64,000 nt of DNA from Hormiphora californensis (lineage: Eukaryota > Ctenophora > Tentaculata > Cydippida > Pleurobrachiidae), in NCBI GenBank assembly GCA_020137815.1, contig CM035351.1, positions 2,198,409-2,262,408 of the forward strand, read 5' to 3'. Positions 17,501-27,813 of this stretch are shown here, piece by piece. A model generated the notes under the pieces. That model ran no database searches. It saw only the letters and a list, made by a program, of their open reading frames with translations, and had not been told where the DNA came from. The position numbers were made by a program, and so were the translations under genes. How positions within the stretch are numbered: position 1 is the first letter of the stretch; the number at the start of each line of letters is the position of its first letter.

Positions 17501-20238
17501 CTCTCAGCTTCCCTACCTCCCATTTACTCCATCTCTCAGCTACCCTACCTCCCTTTTACTCCATCTCTCAGCTACCCTACCTCCCATTTACTCCATCTCT
17601 CGGGAAGCTGAGAGATGGAGTAAATGGGAGGTAGGGTAGCTGAGAGATGGAGTAAATGGGAGGTAGGGAAGTTGAGAGATGGAGTAAATGGGAGGTAGGG
17701 AAGCTGAGGGATGGAGTAAATGGGAGGTAGGGAAGCTGAGAGATGGAGTAAATGGGAGGTAGGGAAGCTGAGAAATGGAGTAAATGGGTGGTAGGGTAGC
17801 TGAGAGATGGAGTAAATGGGAGGTAGGGTATCTGAGAGATGGAGTAAATGGCAGGTAGGGAAGCTGAGAGATGGAGTAAATGGGAGGTAGGGTAGCTGAG
17901 AGATAGAGTAAATGGGAGGTAGGGAAGCTGAGGGATGGAGTAAATGGGAGGTAGGGAAGCTGAGAGATGGAGTAAATGGGAGGTAGGTAAGCTGAGAGAT
18001 GGAGTAAATGGGAGGTAGGGTAGCTGAGGGATGGAGTAAATGGGAGGTAGGGAAGCTGAGAGATGGAGTAAATGGGAGGTAGGTAAGCTGAGAGATGGAG
18101 TAAATGGGAGGTAGGGTAGCTGAGAGATGGAGTAAATGGGAGGTAGGTAAGCTGAGAGATGGAGTAAATGGGAGGTAGGGAAGCTGAGATATGGAGTAAA
18201 TGGGAGGTAGGGTAGCTGAGAGATGGAGTAAATGGGAGGTAGGGTAGCTGAGAGATGGAGTAAATGGGAGGTAGGGTAGCTGAGAGATGGAGTGAATGGC
18301 AGGTAGGGAAGCTGAGGGATGGAGTAAATGGGAGGTAGGGTAGCTGAGAGATGGAGTAAATGGGAGGTAGGGAAGCTGAGAGATGGGGTAAATGGAAGGT
18401 AGGTAAGCTGAGAGATGGAGTAAATGGGAGGTAGGGTATCTGAGAGATGGAGTAAATGGCAGGTAGGGAAGCTGAGATATGGAGTAAATGGGAGGTAGGT
18501 AAGCTGAGAGATGGAGTAAATGGGGGGTAGGGAAGCTGAGAGATGGAGTAAATGGGAGGTAGGGTAGCTGAGAGATGGAGTAGATGAGGAGTAGGGTAGC
18601 GGAGAGATGGACTAGATTAGGGGTAGGGTAGCTGAAAGATGGAGTTGATGAGGGCTAGGGAAGCATAGAGATGGAAACGATTATGGATAGGGATTCCCTA
18701 CCCCTAATCGTTTCCATCTCTATGCTTCCCTAATAGGGAAGCTGAGAGATGGAGTAGATGAGGAGTAGGGTAGCTGAGAGATGGACTAGATAAGGGGTAG
18801 GGTAGCTGAAAGATGGAGTAGATGAGGGGTAGGGTAGCTGAAAGATGGAGTAGATGAGGGGTAGGGTAGCTGAGAGATCGAGTTGATGAGGGGTAGGATA
18901 GCTGAGAGATGGAGTAGATCAAGATCAAGAAATATTTGATTCGGCACCGACCCTCTCTCTACTCCTCGATGTTTCCCGCCATGTTCTGCAGCTGCTGTGT
19001 GAGAGTTGAACGCGAGCGCGTCAATAACATGACACGACATGCAACACGACATGCAACACGACATGCGAGATGCGAATTTCATTATTTTGAAGTTTTGTGG
19101 GGTTGCGATTTTTGTTTTAGGTCGGAGAGTGAAACGGCCGGTACAGTGGTAAACTAGATTAAAAACTGTACGCCTCGTTAGACGGCGATTTTTCCTATCT
19201 TGTCTGGTTCCTGAGATATGGCCCCCTAAAGAGTTGGTGTCTCAAACTGCTGAATCGGGGTCACGCGAGGAAAATGGGCATCAGTTTGCGTGTACTGCTC
19301 CGTTTTTCACGGGACTTGAACGAGGGTGACGGCAAGAGTCTCACCTATTACATGGTATCCTTACATTGTGTATTAAATCTAAAATGACTGAGCAGCATGC
19401 TTGTTAATGAACCTTGACGTGTTTGCTTGTCTCGCAAGCGCGCTCGCGACTAGCAAACACGACATGCAGTTCACACCCTGGATAAAGGAAAGGAGAGGAC
19501 CATTTGGAGGATGGACGACAGACCATGTGCTGCCCCAAGATAAAGAGAATCATAATAACTATACATTAGAGGGCAGGGAGAGCCCAGTTTGCGGGATAAC
19601 TTCCGTCCTGATTGAATGGTTGAGTTGATTATAGTACCCACCACAACCCCTGGCACGGCCTCCTCCCCAAGATGTTTCCGAAGGTACAGTACCCCACAGA
19701 GATACCCGGCCCGCCCCACCAACAATTCATCTCCCCCACATGACAGGAAATCAACAGGGGAACACATTTCATGGAGCCTGATAAACTTATCCAAATACAG
19801 GTCTGATAGCGCCTTATTGGTGTTGGAGTACATCACAGCCGCGAGAGCGTACACACCCGCGTGTCCAAGAAAAAACGCTACACCCGTTGATCGTTTCCGT
19901 TCCGATTTCTTGCTGCAATATTCTAACGCCACCTCCAGGTACTTTCGAGCGAGTGTGGTGCAGTTATTCCGTGTTTCCTCCCGGACAGATGGGGACTGTG
20001 AGACGTGGTGGAGAGCAAACGCAATACCGGATATCCCAACATAGAGACCTCCCTCCTCCTCTCGGGGATCCGGTGGCATGTTCTTGGAGATAAGATCGAC
20101 AATATTATCCACCTCTTGGATAAGGTCAGTACGGTATTTCCCCTGGATATCTGGGACCGACATGGCGGTGTTGGGGTAGTCAGAGAGGTTGTTCTCGAAG
20201 TATCTCCGTTGGTATCCCATATGCCCGTGAGATGCCAT
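14536..20238 (-). CDS. LANCL: LanC-like protein (LANCL1/2 family), coding exon split by a foldback element
   Basis: LANCL proteins are cytosolic zinc proteins related to bacterial lanthionine cyclases; they add glutathione to dehydroamino-acid-modified proteins. The N-terminal part is 20238-19481 (MASHGHMGYQRRYFENN…, with GLYVGISGIAFAL, FFLGHAGVYALAA and LLVGRAGYLCGVLYLRKHLG repeats). The C-terminal part is 15040-14536 and contains the zinc-binding motifs WCHGSPG and ICHGIAG and ends FEGWAGTLCFLVDLL. Removing 15046-19480 and one copy of its 5-bp target duplication restores one unbroken frame of 420 residues, the family's usual length, reading through FPLSNKQDRED. Without excision the protein stops at the element edge (FPLSRV-stop). 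Alternatively a GT-AG intron 19476-15031 restores frame as FPLSR-DRED (418 residues). Which applies cannot be told from DNA. The start is the first ATG after an in-frame gap and fits the family. Confidence 0.92.
15860..17602. repeat. minisatellite, left foldback arm
   Basis: Several dozen copies of an approximately 30-bp unit built on CCCATTTACTCCATCTCTC AGCTACCCTAC, with minor variants (CTTCCCTACC, CTTACC). It meets its reverse complement at the axis near 17602. Confidence 0.93.
17603..18600. repeat. minisatellite, right foldback arm
   Basis: The same unit in reverse complement (GTAGGGTAGCTGAGAGATGG…), about 1 kb, so clearly shorter than the left array. A mini-palindrome built on GGGAAGCATAGAGATGGAAA follows at about 18657-18735, mirroring one at about 15795-15870. 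Confidence 0.93.
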
Positions 20239-20471
20239 GGTATGCAGCTACGGGACACTGAATAAGAAAGGAATAATTTTAGATACATCTTCCCTTTTAC
20301 ATTCACACATCTCAACTTTCAAACGAATGTCATAATAAATTGTTTCATGTACAAATCACAAAATATATCCCAAATAATCGACCGATCGACGGAGAACAAA
20401 AGTCCTCTAGCCGCATTGTCCCCATATTGCAAGTGGGAGGCACAAACAAAATACTGTCCCCTAGCATCGAA

Positions 20472-23400
20472 TCACGGCAGAGGGTAACTCTGAAGCAGTG
20501 AGGTAGCAGCCATTTTAATCATCATTGCATCCATATCCATCTGCAGATGAGTGTCAATGTTCCTCTGCAGACCCTCAACCACAATCCGGAGTTGATCCGG
20601 GTCAAAGTCGACCGTTGTTTCTACCATGGCCTGAAATAGGAAGAAGTATTTTAGGGGAGTAACCTTGATTACAGATCTTATAGGGGGTGGGGGGGCTTTT
20701 GACTTTCTAAGAGTGGGATACTATAGTTTTACTGTTAGTGATAGTGGTGATATATTCAATCTTGGGGTGATTCAGGATGATTAAAACATTTAAAAATTTA
20801 ACAAATTACCTTCCTACTGAAGCACATAACAGAGTGTTTGATATAAGACAGTTTCAGCCTCGTTTCAACATGTAGATCCTCGCTCATCTGGTGTATAAGG
20901 CACAGGAGGGTGGCTGAGGGAGGGGAAGATGCAAACACAGACTCCACATTCATATCCCGGCAAGCTGACAGCAACACCTCTGTATCAGTGGCACACAGCG
21001 CCTGAATGGGAATGGGGGATCATGATGGCGTGTATTTTACAATATAGTACCAGAACAAGTAACAACGGTGGAGTGGGCCTGGGGTGTAAAGTGTAAACTA
21101 TTAGGCTAAAGCATATTAATCAATCGGGGTGTTCCGCGTTTAGTAAACCAAAAATGGTACCGTGTGTACCTTGTATATTGCGTCATGGTACTGCTGGTCA
21201 GCTATCAGGTTTGCAATCTGCGTGGAAACATCCTCCTGTATTGGTTGCACCTGTCGTGAGAGACAGTTGTTTGGCCGCACGTGCATCTCAATTCTCAACT
21301 TGGTGTCACCCTTATAACTCCTACGCATAGCGCGGTAGAACGAGGCCCGCCTACTGCCTAGTCACGGCGTGCCTGGTGAAATTTTAACACGACCTAGCAT
21401 GCGACGGGAAACCACCACTTGTACGTGGTAGCTGAGGGTCTACAGAATGGCGCTACGGTGCGGGAAAAAACATTCCATTCCCTAAAATCTTTTTTTTTAC
21501 TTTTATTTGATTTGGGTCAAAATTGGCTATATTAAACGTGGTCCCGAAAAATCCATAATGACTTAGCACACGAAATATGTTACCCCTACCTATTTTTGCA
21601 CGTAGAATCGATTGCCGTTGAAGTCGAATCTCTAGAATGACTGTAAAATGGTCAAAAGTTGATTTTTTACCATTTTTTGGAGGTTTTTGGCCCCTAAACC
21701 ATTGAAAACGTTGAGATAGGAATTTGAAACTAGTGCCAATCGTTAAAATGGTCATTTTTCTACCAAGAACCAAGTTTTCGTGTATATCCGATTTATGGTT
21801 AGATTTGGGCAAATTGTTGAAATCTGCCAACTAGGAGAACCGTAACTTGATTTTCTTGTTTTTTGGATTTTGGCATTTTTGACAAACTTCTGATTGAAAT
21901 GGTCAATCGGGACCATGCTTAAGTTGTTTATGGGACAATTTTCGACTAAAATCCAAGATTTCATACCAATCCAATAACAGATCGTTGATTTATAGAAAAT
22001 TTAAGTAGGCAAAACGGTGAAAATAAGCAAGAAAAGTTGTCATTTTGACCGTTTTGCCTACTTAAATTTTCTATAAATCAACGATCTGTTATTGGATTGG
22101 TATGAAATCTTGGATTTTAGTCGAAAATTGTCCCATAAACAACTTAAGCATGGTCCCGATTGACCATTTCAATCAGAAGTTTGTCAAAAATGCCAAAATC
22201 CAAAAAACAAGAAAATCAAGTTACGGTTCTCCTAGTTGGCAGATTTCAACAATTTGCCCAAATCTAACCATAAATCGGATATACACGAAAACTTGGTTCT
22301 TGGTAGAAAAATGACCATTTTAACGATTGGCACTAGTTTCAAATTCCTATCTCAACGTTTTCAATGGTTTAGGGGCCAAAAACCTCCAAAAAATGGTAAA
22401 AAATCAACTTTTGACCATTTTACAGTCATTCTAGAGATTCGACTTCAACGGCAATCGATTCTACGTGCAAAAATAGGTAGGGGTAACATATTTCGTGTGC
22501 TAAGTCATTATGGATTTTTCGGGACCACGTTTAATATAGCCAATTTTGACCCAAATCAAATAAAAGTAAAAAAAAAGATTTTAGGGAATGGAATGTTTTT
22601 TCCCGCACCGTAGCGCCATTCTGTAGACCCTCAGCTACCACGTACAAGTGGTGGTTTCCCGTCGCATGCTAGGTCGTGTTAAAATTTCACCAGGCACGCC
22701 GTGTAGTATAGCGGGCCGAGAGAGGTGACGGCGCCACCAATGTCTCAACTCGTCCTCTGGTTGTGATATCTTGAGTCAAGAGGCACTGATCAGCCTGGTA
22801 CTAAGCGTGATCAGTACTGATGCCTGACACACGACCAAGACATAAAAAAATGCGGTGTCGGTAGTCATGTATTAAACCACGTACCTGAACTTTCATTATA
22901 TCGCTGATGTGACTGAAAGAGAAGACACACGTTAATTCAGAGGGTAAAGCAAGAAAACAATAACGTGTCACTTTGGTAACCAAGGAGATTGTACGTTACT
23001 ATGCACGTTACTATGGTAACCAATCAGGTTACCTGTTGATTCGTTCCTCAAAGTTAGGGTCCAAGTTGATGTTTTTTGTAGATTGTTCTAAGGCTGCAAC
23101 CCGTTGCATTATGACAGATATCTTGTCTTGTACTGCTCTGCTGGTACCTGTGTAATCAGACACTAGAAATTTACTGGCGACAGAGTTAAAGTACATAAAA
23201 TTGATGGTGAGTACTATCAAGAGCTACCGAAAGTTGAAATCTTGTTACCATGAGATCTCTGAATTTCGCTAAAGTGTTTTGTCAAGTGTTGGTAGAGGGT
23301 GGAGCAGTGCCGCTTGTATATCGCATCCATCCCAGGTAGTAGCTCGTTCCCTACTGCCTCCCTGTATTTACCTACTATCGCATCTCCCATCACCTAATAA

Positions 23401-24393
23401 AGAGGGGTGTGAGTGAAGATATGGATATATTGCCCCATGTAACGAGGGGTGATTAAATTTACATTCGCAGGATGTTTGCTAACTAACCCTATTTAGCTCG
23501 TTATTTTGTTGCTCCAGTGAATTCGTGACGATATCCGAAGCGTTCTTTATCTCCCTCTCTATCTGTACTTGAGCGTTTTTCTGAATTTTGTTCACCCCCT
23601 CAGACAGATCTGGTGGGGATATTGGCGCTTTAATATCACAGGTAAACTAGGTAAATACAAACTTCTACTCCAGACTATAATAATTCGGCATGGGTCGGAA
23701 ATCCAATAATCTATAGATATCCCTCCACCTCCCACGCACCGGACCCTGGTATCATCTCTGATGAAGTTCTTCGTTTTAGCTCTGTCAACTACGATATGAG
23801 AAATTTAACTGATGATTATATGTTTCCATAAAGTTGTCTTACCTTTGGATAGCTGTGTGAGACTTTTCTTCTTGAATTCACTTTGTTGTGTTTCCAGGGA
23901 CGTCCTAAAATGTGACTTCTTACACTCAGCCTCAAACCTCTCACACACACTCTCAATATTAAACTTCTCCGTGGTCATAGACCCCGGAGCTTTGGCCTCT
24001 CTCATCGCCTTGCTGATGTGTTTCTCTATCTCAATGGTAAGGGACGCTTTGAGGGAATTCACAGCCCCAGTCAGGCCCTCCAGGTGTTTTTGGCATGTCT
24101 TGAAGTCACTCTTCTTGACGAGAACGTATCCCTGCAAGTAGGAGAGATGTTTCATTGGAATTTAGCTGAGCTGTTGATGTAAGAAGAAAACCAGAAGGAA
24201 GAAGTGCACACAGTATATAACACACATCGCTTCTAGACTCACTAACAAAGACACATAACAGATGAAGAACACATGGGAAGAAGAAAAGAACACAGAAACA
24301 TAACAGGAGGAAGAAGGACACATAATAAGAGCAGTGAGCACGTCCAGAAAAAGGACCTACCTCGGGTGGTGCGATAAGGGTGTTGTCTGACAT
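20472..24393 (-). CDS. EDC4: enhancer of mRNA-decapping protein 4, C-terminal-type
   Basis: EDC4/Ge-1 is the scaffold of the P-body decapping complex (DCP1-DCP2). Nine in-phase exons: 24393-24361, 24131-23843, 23609-23488, 23393-23249, 23147-23033, 22912-22885, 21250-21170, 21001-20810, 20630-20472, giving 387 residues. The last three exons carry the conserved C-terminal helical domain: IANLIADQQYHDAIYK, ALCATDTEVLLSACRDMN, LLCLIHQMSEDLHVETRLKL. The upstream exons encode a long amphipathic, coiled-coil-like region. Known EDC4 proteins are about 1,400 residues with N-terminal WD40 repeats; here the frame opens with MSDNTLIAPPE and no WD40 exon is seen before the next gene at 24911. Either a short paralogue or a gene whose 5' exons were missed. 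A foldback (21363-22703) sits in the sixth intron. Confidence 0.82.
21363..22703. mobile_element. 1.34-kb foldback in an EDC4 intron
   Basis: Nearly perfect inverted arms of about 640 bp begin CACGGCGTGCCTGGTGAAAT and end with the complement; a short spacer lies near 22010-22050. A TAGT duplication flanks it (21359-21362 and 22704-22707). Mirror-image open frames in the arms are artefacts of the symmetry. The ends differ from the LANCL foldback, so it is a different family. Confidence 0.9.
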
Positions 24394-24585
24394 GCTACTA
24401 GCTGTAATCAGTGTGTTTTGGTTAGTATGTAATGCGTATTCTGTGGAACACTATTTTCGTTAGACTGACACAAATATGCACAGTAATCGGTAATAGTATT
24501 ACTACTTAAAGGCAACTTTAGAGGTGCCGCCAGACTGGCTAGGGTCTATTGTTGTTATTTATGGCATATTGCCAGATTAAGGAAG

Positions 24586-24594
24586 TATATAAAA
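24586..24594 (+). promoter_or_regulatory. TATA box candidate
   Basis: TATATAAAA, with an ATG about 45 bp downstream at 24634. It may drive the small frame there or the IPMK-like gene at 24911. Confidence 0.35.
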
Positions 24595-24633
24595 TGAGGC
24601 TACTGGTGAAGCCACTTCACACTAAAAGATAAC

Positions 24634-24765
24634 ATGGTCTACACATTGTTATCATTTCTCACAAGTTGTGTAATTGCCACGTTTCTTGAAACATACAAAG
24701 TAGATACTCGTTGTAGTGAGTATACTCCTAGTTTACATGCATACTCTGATGTGTATACATTGTGA
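24634..24765 (+). CDS. small open frame, possible 43-residue secreted peptide
   Basis: Begins MVYTLLSFLTSCVIATFLE, which resembles a signal peptide, followed by a short polar tail with one cysteine. It lies about 45 bp after a TATA box and before the IPMK-like gene. No family is recognised. It could equally be an upstream open frame or chance. Confidence 0.25.
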   Translation: MVYTLLSFLTSCVIATFLETYKVDTRCSEYTPSLHAYSDVYTL

Positions 24766-24910
24766 CTTCTACAGCTATATAACAGTTATTGTCTATAATA
24801 CGGTGCTCATATAGATCATTCACTGCGTGGGCATTGTTTGTTACATGTGTTTCTCTTAGCTCTAGATTGAGATCACCGTGTTGTTGGCGTTATAAGCTGT
24901 GTTGTTTAAA

Positions 24911-26523
24911 ATGATGCTCGTACCACGCTACCTTGATCCTCAGCAGGTAATGAACTGTTGCTTGTGAAGTGTTTTGAACCGCGGTATATATACTTATTTT
25001 GTGGCTATATCTGCAGCTAACACGTTAGCCCACATCTTAAGCGAACAATTTTTTTCAGGTACAATATGTCCGAAAGTTTCGCAAAGTTGGCGGACGAGCG
25101 GAAATTAAATCTCTCAAAATTGGCGATGTAAATATTCTTGATCTTGTTTAGTACATGCGAATATACAAAGGAAAATTCAGGGCAATCAACTCGCTCTCTC
25201 AATGTGTTCTACAATTTGTTAAACTAGTTATATTTTCACATCTTCCAGAGCATTGCGATTGGGAAACCACTCGATGAAACAGAGCGGAGGTTTTACGAGA
25301 GCACAGTACACACCTTACCACGACCCCTTGCTGACTTCCTTTCCCGCTACTGGGGTGTTATATCTCTACCGGAGGAACACAATTCCTTTCTCGTGTTGGA
25401 AGACGTGACGTCACAATTTTCTCGGCCGAGCATTCTCGATTTGAAGATTGGTAGCTCAAGAGAGTACAGCGAAGATATGGACAAAGGTCGTGTGGCGGAG
25501 AAGATACAGAAGTCGCTACAAAGGACGACCCATAAAATGGGTATCAGAGTGGCCGGCATTAAGGTAAGATTACTTGGGCTTGGAACGGAATATATCAAAT
25601 GGTCGGTAAATCGAACTCGTACGTTATGAGTTATCAGAACGTTATTTTAGTTCCATAGTGTTCTTTTTTTTAGTTCTTTATTTTAGTTCTTCAGCTCCCT
25701 AGGATAATTTGGTAGTTTAGTATCAATTACATTGCTCTGAAAGTGAGAGTTTAATAACACTTTCAGAGTTACAACTGCATGGAGAGTATCGGGACCTTTA
25801 GCCTCACGAAGAAGGAGGGTGGATTGTTGACTGAAGTTACTATTCGCGACACCATGAGGTAGCACATATAATTCAGATCAAGTATACCAGAGCAATAATA
25901 TATCTGTATTTTAATCCTATGTGTAATTAAATATGATTGCTTTCCCTCCAGGAAGTATTTTTCGGATGGTCTTGAGTGCAAGTATGAAGCAATTCGGCAA
26001 CTGCTTAACAAAACGCACTGTCTCCTCAAGGTAATGAAGTTGTTCTGAGTCCTGATAACAAAGCAATGTTCAATATTCATTGATCAAACAAGCAGGAAGT
26101 GAATTGAGATATTCCAATATCACTTCCCATCCAATTCAGGTAGCAGACACGATTTGTCTTCGAATGTACGGGTGCTCCCTTCTGATTGTCTACGAATCAG
26201 ACCCTTTACTCCCAGCCAAGGTCAGATTTAATTCAAACAGTCGCTGTGCTGGTAAGCGCAAAGGTTGCCATTTTATTTAACACTTCTACTTTCAATTTTA
26301 TCTTATAATGCAGAACAATGTAACTATACTACCTCATTGAAAGCTATCCAATTAAATTTCCTCTCAGGCTGATGTCCGCATCATTGACTTTGCAAAAGTG
26401 CAGGAAGAGGACAAATATGGTAAAATGTATGCTGATCCTGATGCAGGTTTTCTACTTGGCCTCCGATCTCTCATAACCATCCTCGAAAGCCTCCTTGCAG
26501 AGAAGTCAGAAGAGTGGAGATGA
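24911..26523 (+). CDS. IPMK: inositol polyphosphate multikinase-like (IPK family)
   Basis: IPK-family kinases phosphorylate inositol phosphates such as IP3/IP4 in nucleus and cytoplasm. Seven exons, all in phase: 24911-24946, 25059-25127, 25249-25563, 25767-25858, 25952-26030, 26140-26220, 26368-26523, giving 275 residues, typical of small IPMKs. Visible motifs: the family signature PSILDLKIG (PxxxDxKxG), the SLL-type motif CSLLIVYE, and the metal-binding IDF in ADVRIIDFAKV. The gene is divergent from EDC4, whose start is about 500 bp away. The assignment to IPMK rather than IP6K or IP3K rests on length and overall similarity. Confidence 0.85.
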
Positions 26524-27106
26524 ACAGAATCAACAGATCTCTGTTCAACAGATTCGATACTGAAGTTTTAGTTTTTAAGTGCTATTAGTTGAGATATGTT
26601 TTATTTAACTTGAGACAGAATCATCGGGTAGTTGGATATTAGCCGCATGAATATTGATTAAGAGACAATGAAACATGAAACCAAGAGAAAGACGGTATTC
26701 TTGTTTGCAGTGTTTGCAGCTAAAAAAGTTAACTAACCATTGTCTGTTATTAAAATTGATTTATAAATTTTATTGCCCTTCAAAAATATTTGCGTAAATA
26801 TTGTGATTCCATATACCCAGCCTTGGGCAATATTATACAACCATTTGACCTGTTATGGTTTGTTTCAGTGTCGCGACATAGTGACATATGTCTGATATAG
26901 GGAAACGTTAAAATCGGGTTGTTTTGAGTGTCAGGCCCGAGTGTCACGCGACTAGTGTTATAGGGGTGACTGCGTCACCAACTGTTAACAGGCTTTTAAA
27001 CACTCAGATCGTAACGGCGCCCCGACATGTAGAGCTGAGCTGGGCGTGATTATAATCTGGGTACGTTACAGCCTGTTTACAGGTGCCTGCTAGCAAAAAG
27101 AGTAAG
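26524..27106. other. gene-free stretch after IPMK
   Basis: IPMK 3' flank, AT-rich, then a short repeat (about 27040-27105, GATTATAATCTGGGT then GCCTGTTTACAGGTGC) that recurs near 30042 and 30228-30290. A GGGGTGACTGCGTCACC palindrome at about 26965 is also present near 32007. Confidence 0.5.
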
Positions 27107-27304
27107 GTAGCGACTGGCTATTTGACATGGCGGCTAATTTGAAACACCCCCTCTACAGGCCAGCAGGTGCACCAAATTTGTATTTTTAGACATCAGTGGG
27201 CTAGTCAGAACTCATGCCAAGTAAAGCCCACTGATGTCTAAAAAATCCAAATCTGGTGCACCTGCTCGCCTGTAGAGGGGGTGTTTCAAATAGCCAGTCG
27301 CTAC
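27107..27304. mobile_element. 198-bp MITE
   Basis: Long imperfect inverted arms of about 80-90 bp start GTAGCGACTGGCTATTTGA and end with the complement; the stem includes CACCCCCTCTACAGGC and the loop centres near 27215. No coding capacity and no clear target duplication. Confidence 0.75.
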
Positions 27305-27813
27305 CCTACACATTTATTTTCTAGAACGACTTCAAACGACTTCAAGCGGCTATAGCCACGCAACCACATGGCCAATTTTAGTAAACTAGACGGTATCTGA
27401 TAGATACTCGATAGCACTATCCGATAACCTCAAACAAAACCGTAACGGGCCGCCCTAACCCGTTTCGACCGCTAAATCTAATTGTTACCATCCAGATGTA
27501 AACTTTGCCCAGCTGAGCTGATTATTATTATTATTAAATCTGTTTACAATAATTTGACACTGTCAATATTGCCCTCCTATTTGCGAGGAAAATGGAACTC
27601 TCTAGGTCTCTTTCACACTTTCTCAGCTGTCAGATCATACAAAAAAAAAAATAAAATGTCGATTAAAATACTGATTAGATAATGATTAAAATATATTGTA
27701 AATTGATTAAATAAGTTAGTTAAAAATTCACTCCGTGGAGTGCGATTCGTACACAGTGTGTACGTCTCGGGCTGGTCAGTTATACATTTACAATTGATTA
27801 GAATATAAACCCA

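Larger units (their letters stand above)
15046..19480. mobile_element. 4.4-kb foldback element inserted in LANCL
   Basis: The ends CAGGGTGTGAACTGCATGTC and its exact complement are inverted, and the flanking 5 bp GATAA occurs at 15041-15045 and 19481-19485. The arms are about 2.56 kb and 1.88 kb with the axis near 17602. The outer roughly 780 bp of both arms look identical by eye apart from rare substitutions, indicating a recent insertion. The inner parts are minisatellites of about 30 bp. There is no transposase. The layout (long inverted arms made of tandem repeats) resembles Drosophila FB foldback elements, though homology is not implied. Open frames in the arms mirror each other and are not genes. 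Confidence 0.92.

Noticed and set aside
16000-18600. CRISPR-like repeat array
   Set aside because: The roughly 30-bp units are contiguous without unique spacers and reverse orientation at a palindrome axis; it is a minisatellite in a eukaryotic genome.
15444-19157. Mirror-image open frames of 73-98 codons in the LANCL foldback arms
   Set aside because: Identical pairs are produced by the palindrome; composition is that of the minisatellite and CATGTCGTGTTG repeats, with no domain.
21453-22613. Paired 125-codon and 70-codon frames in the EDC4 intron foldback
   Set aside because: Exact mirror copies caused by inverted arms; no coding signature and no transposase motif.
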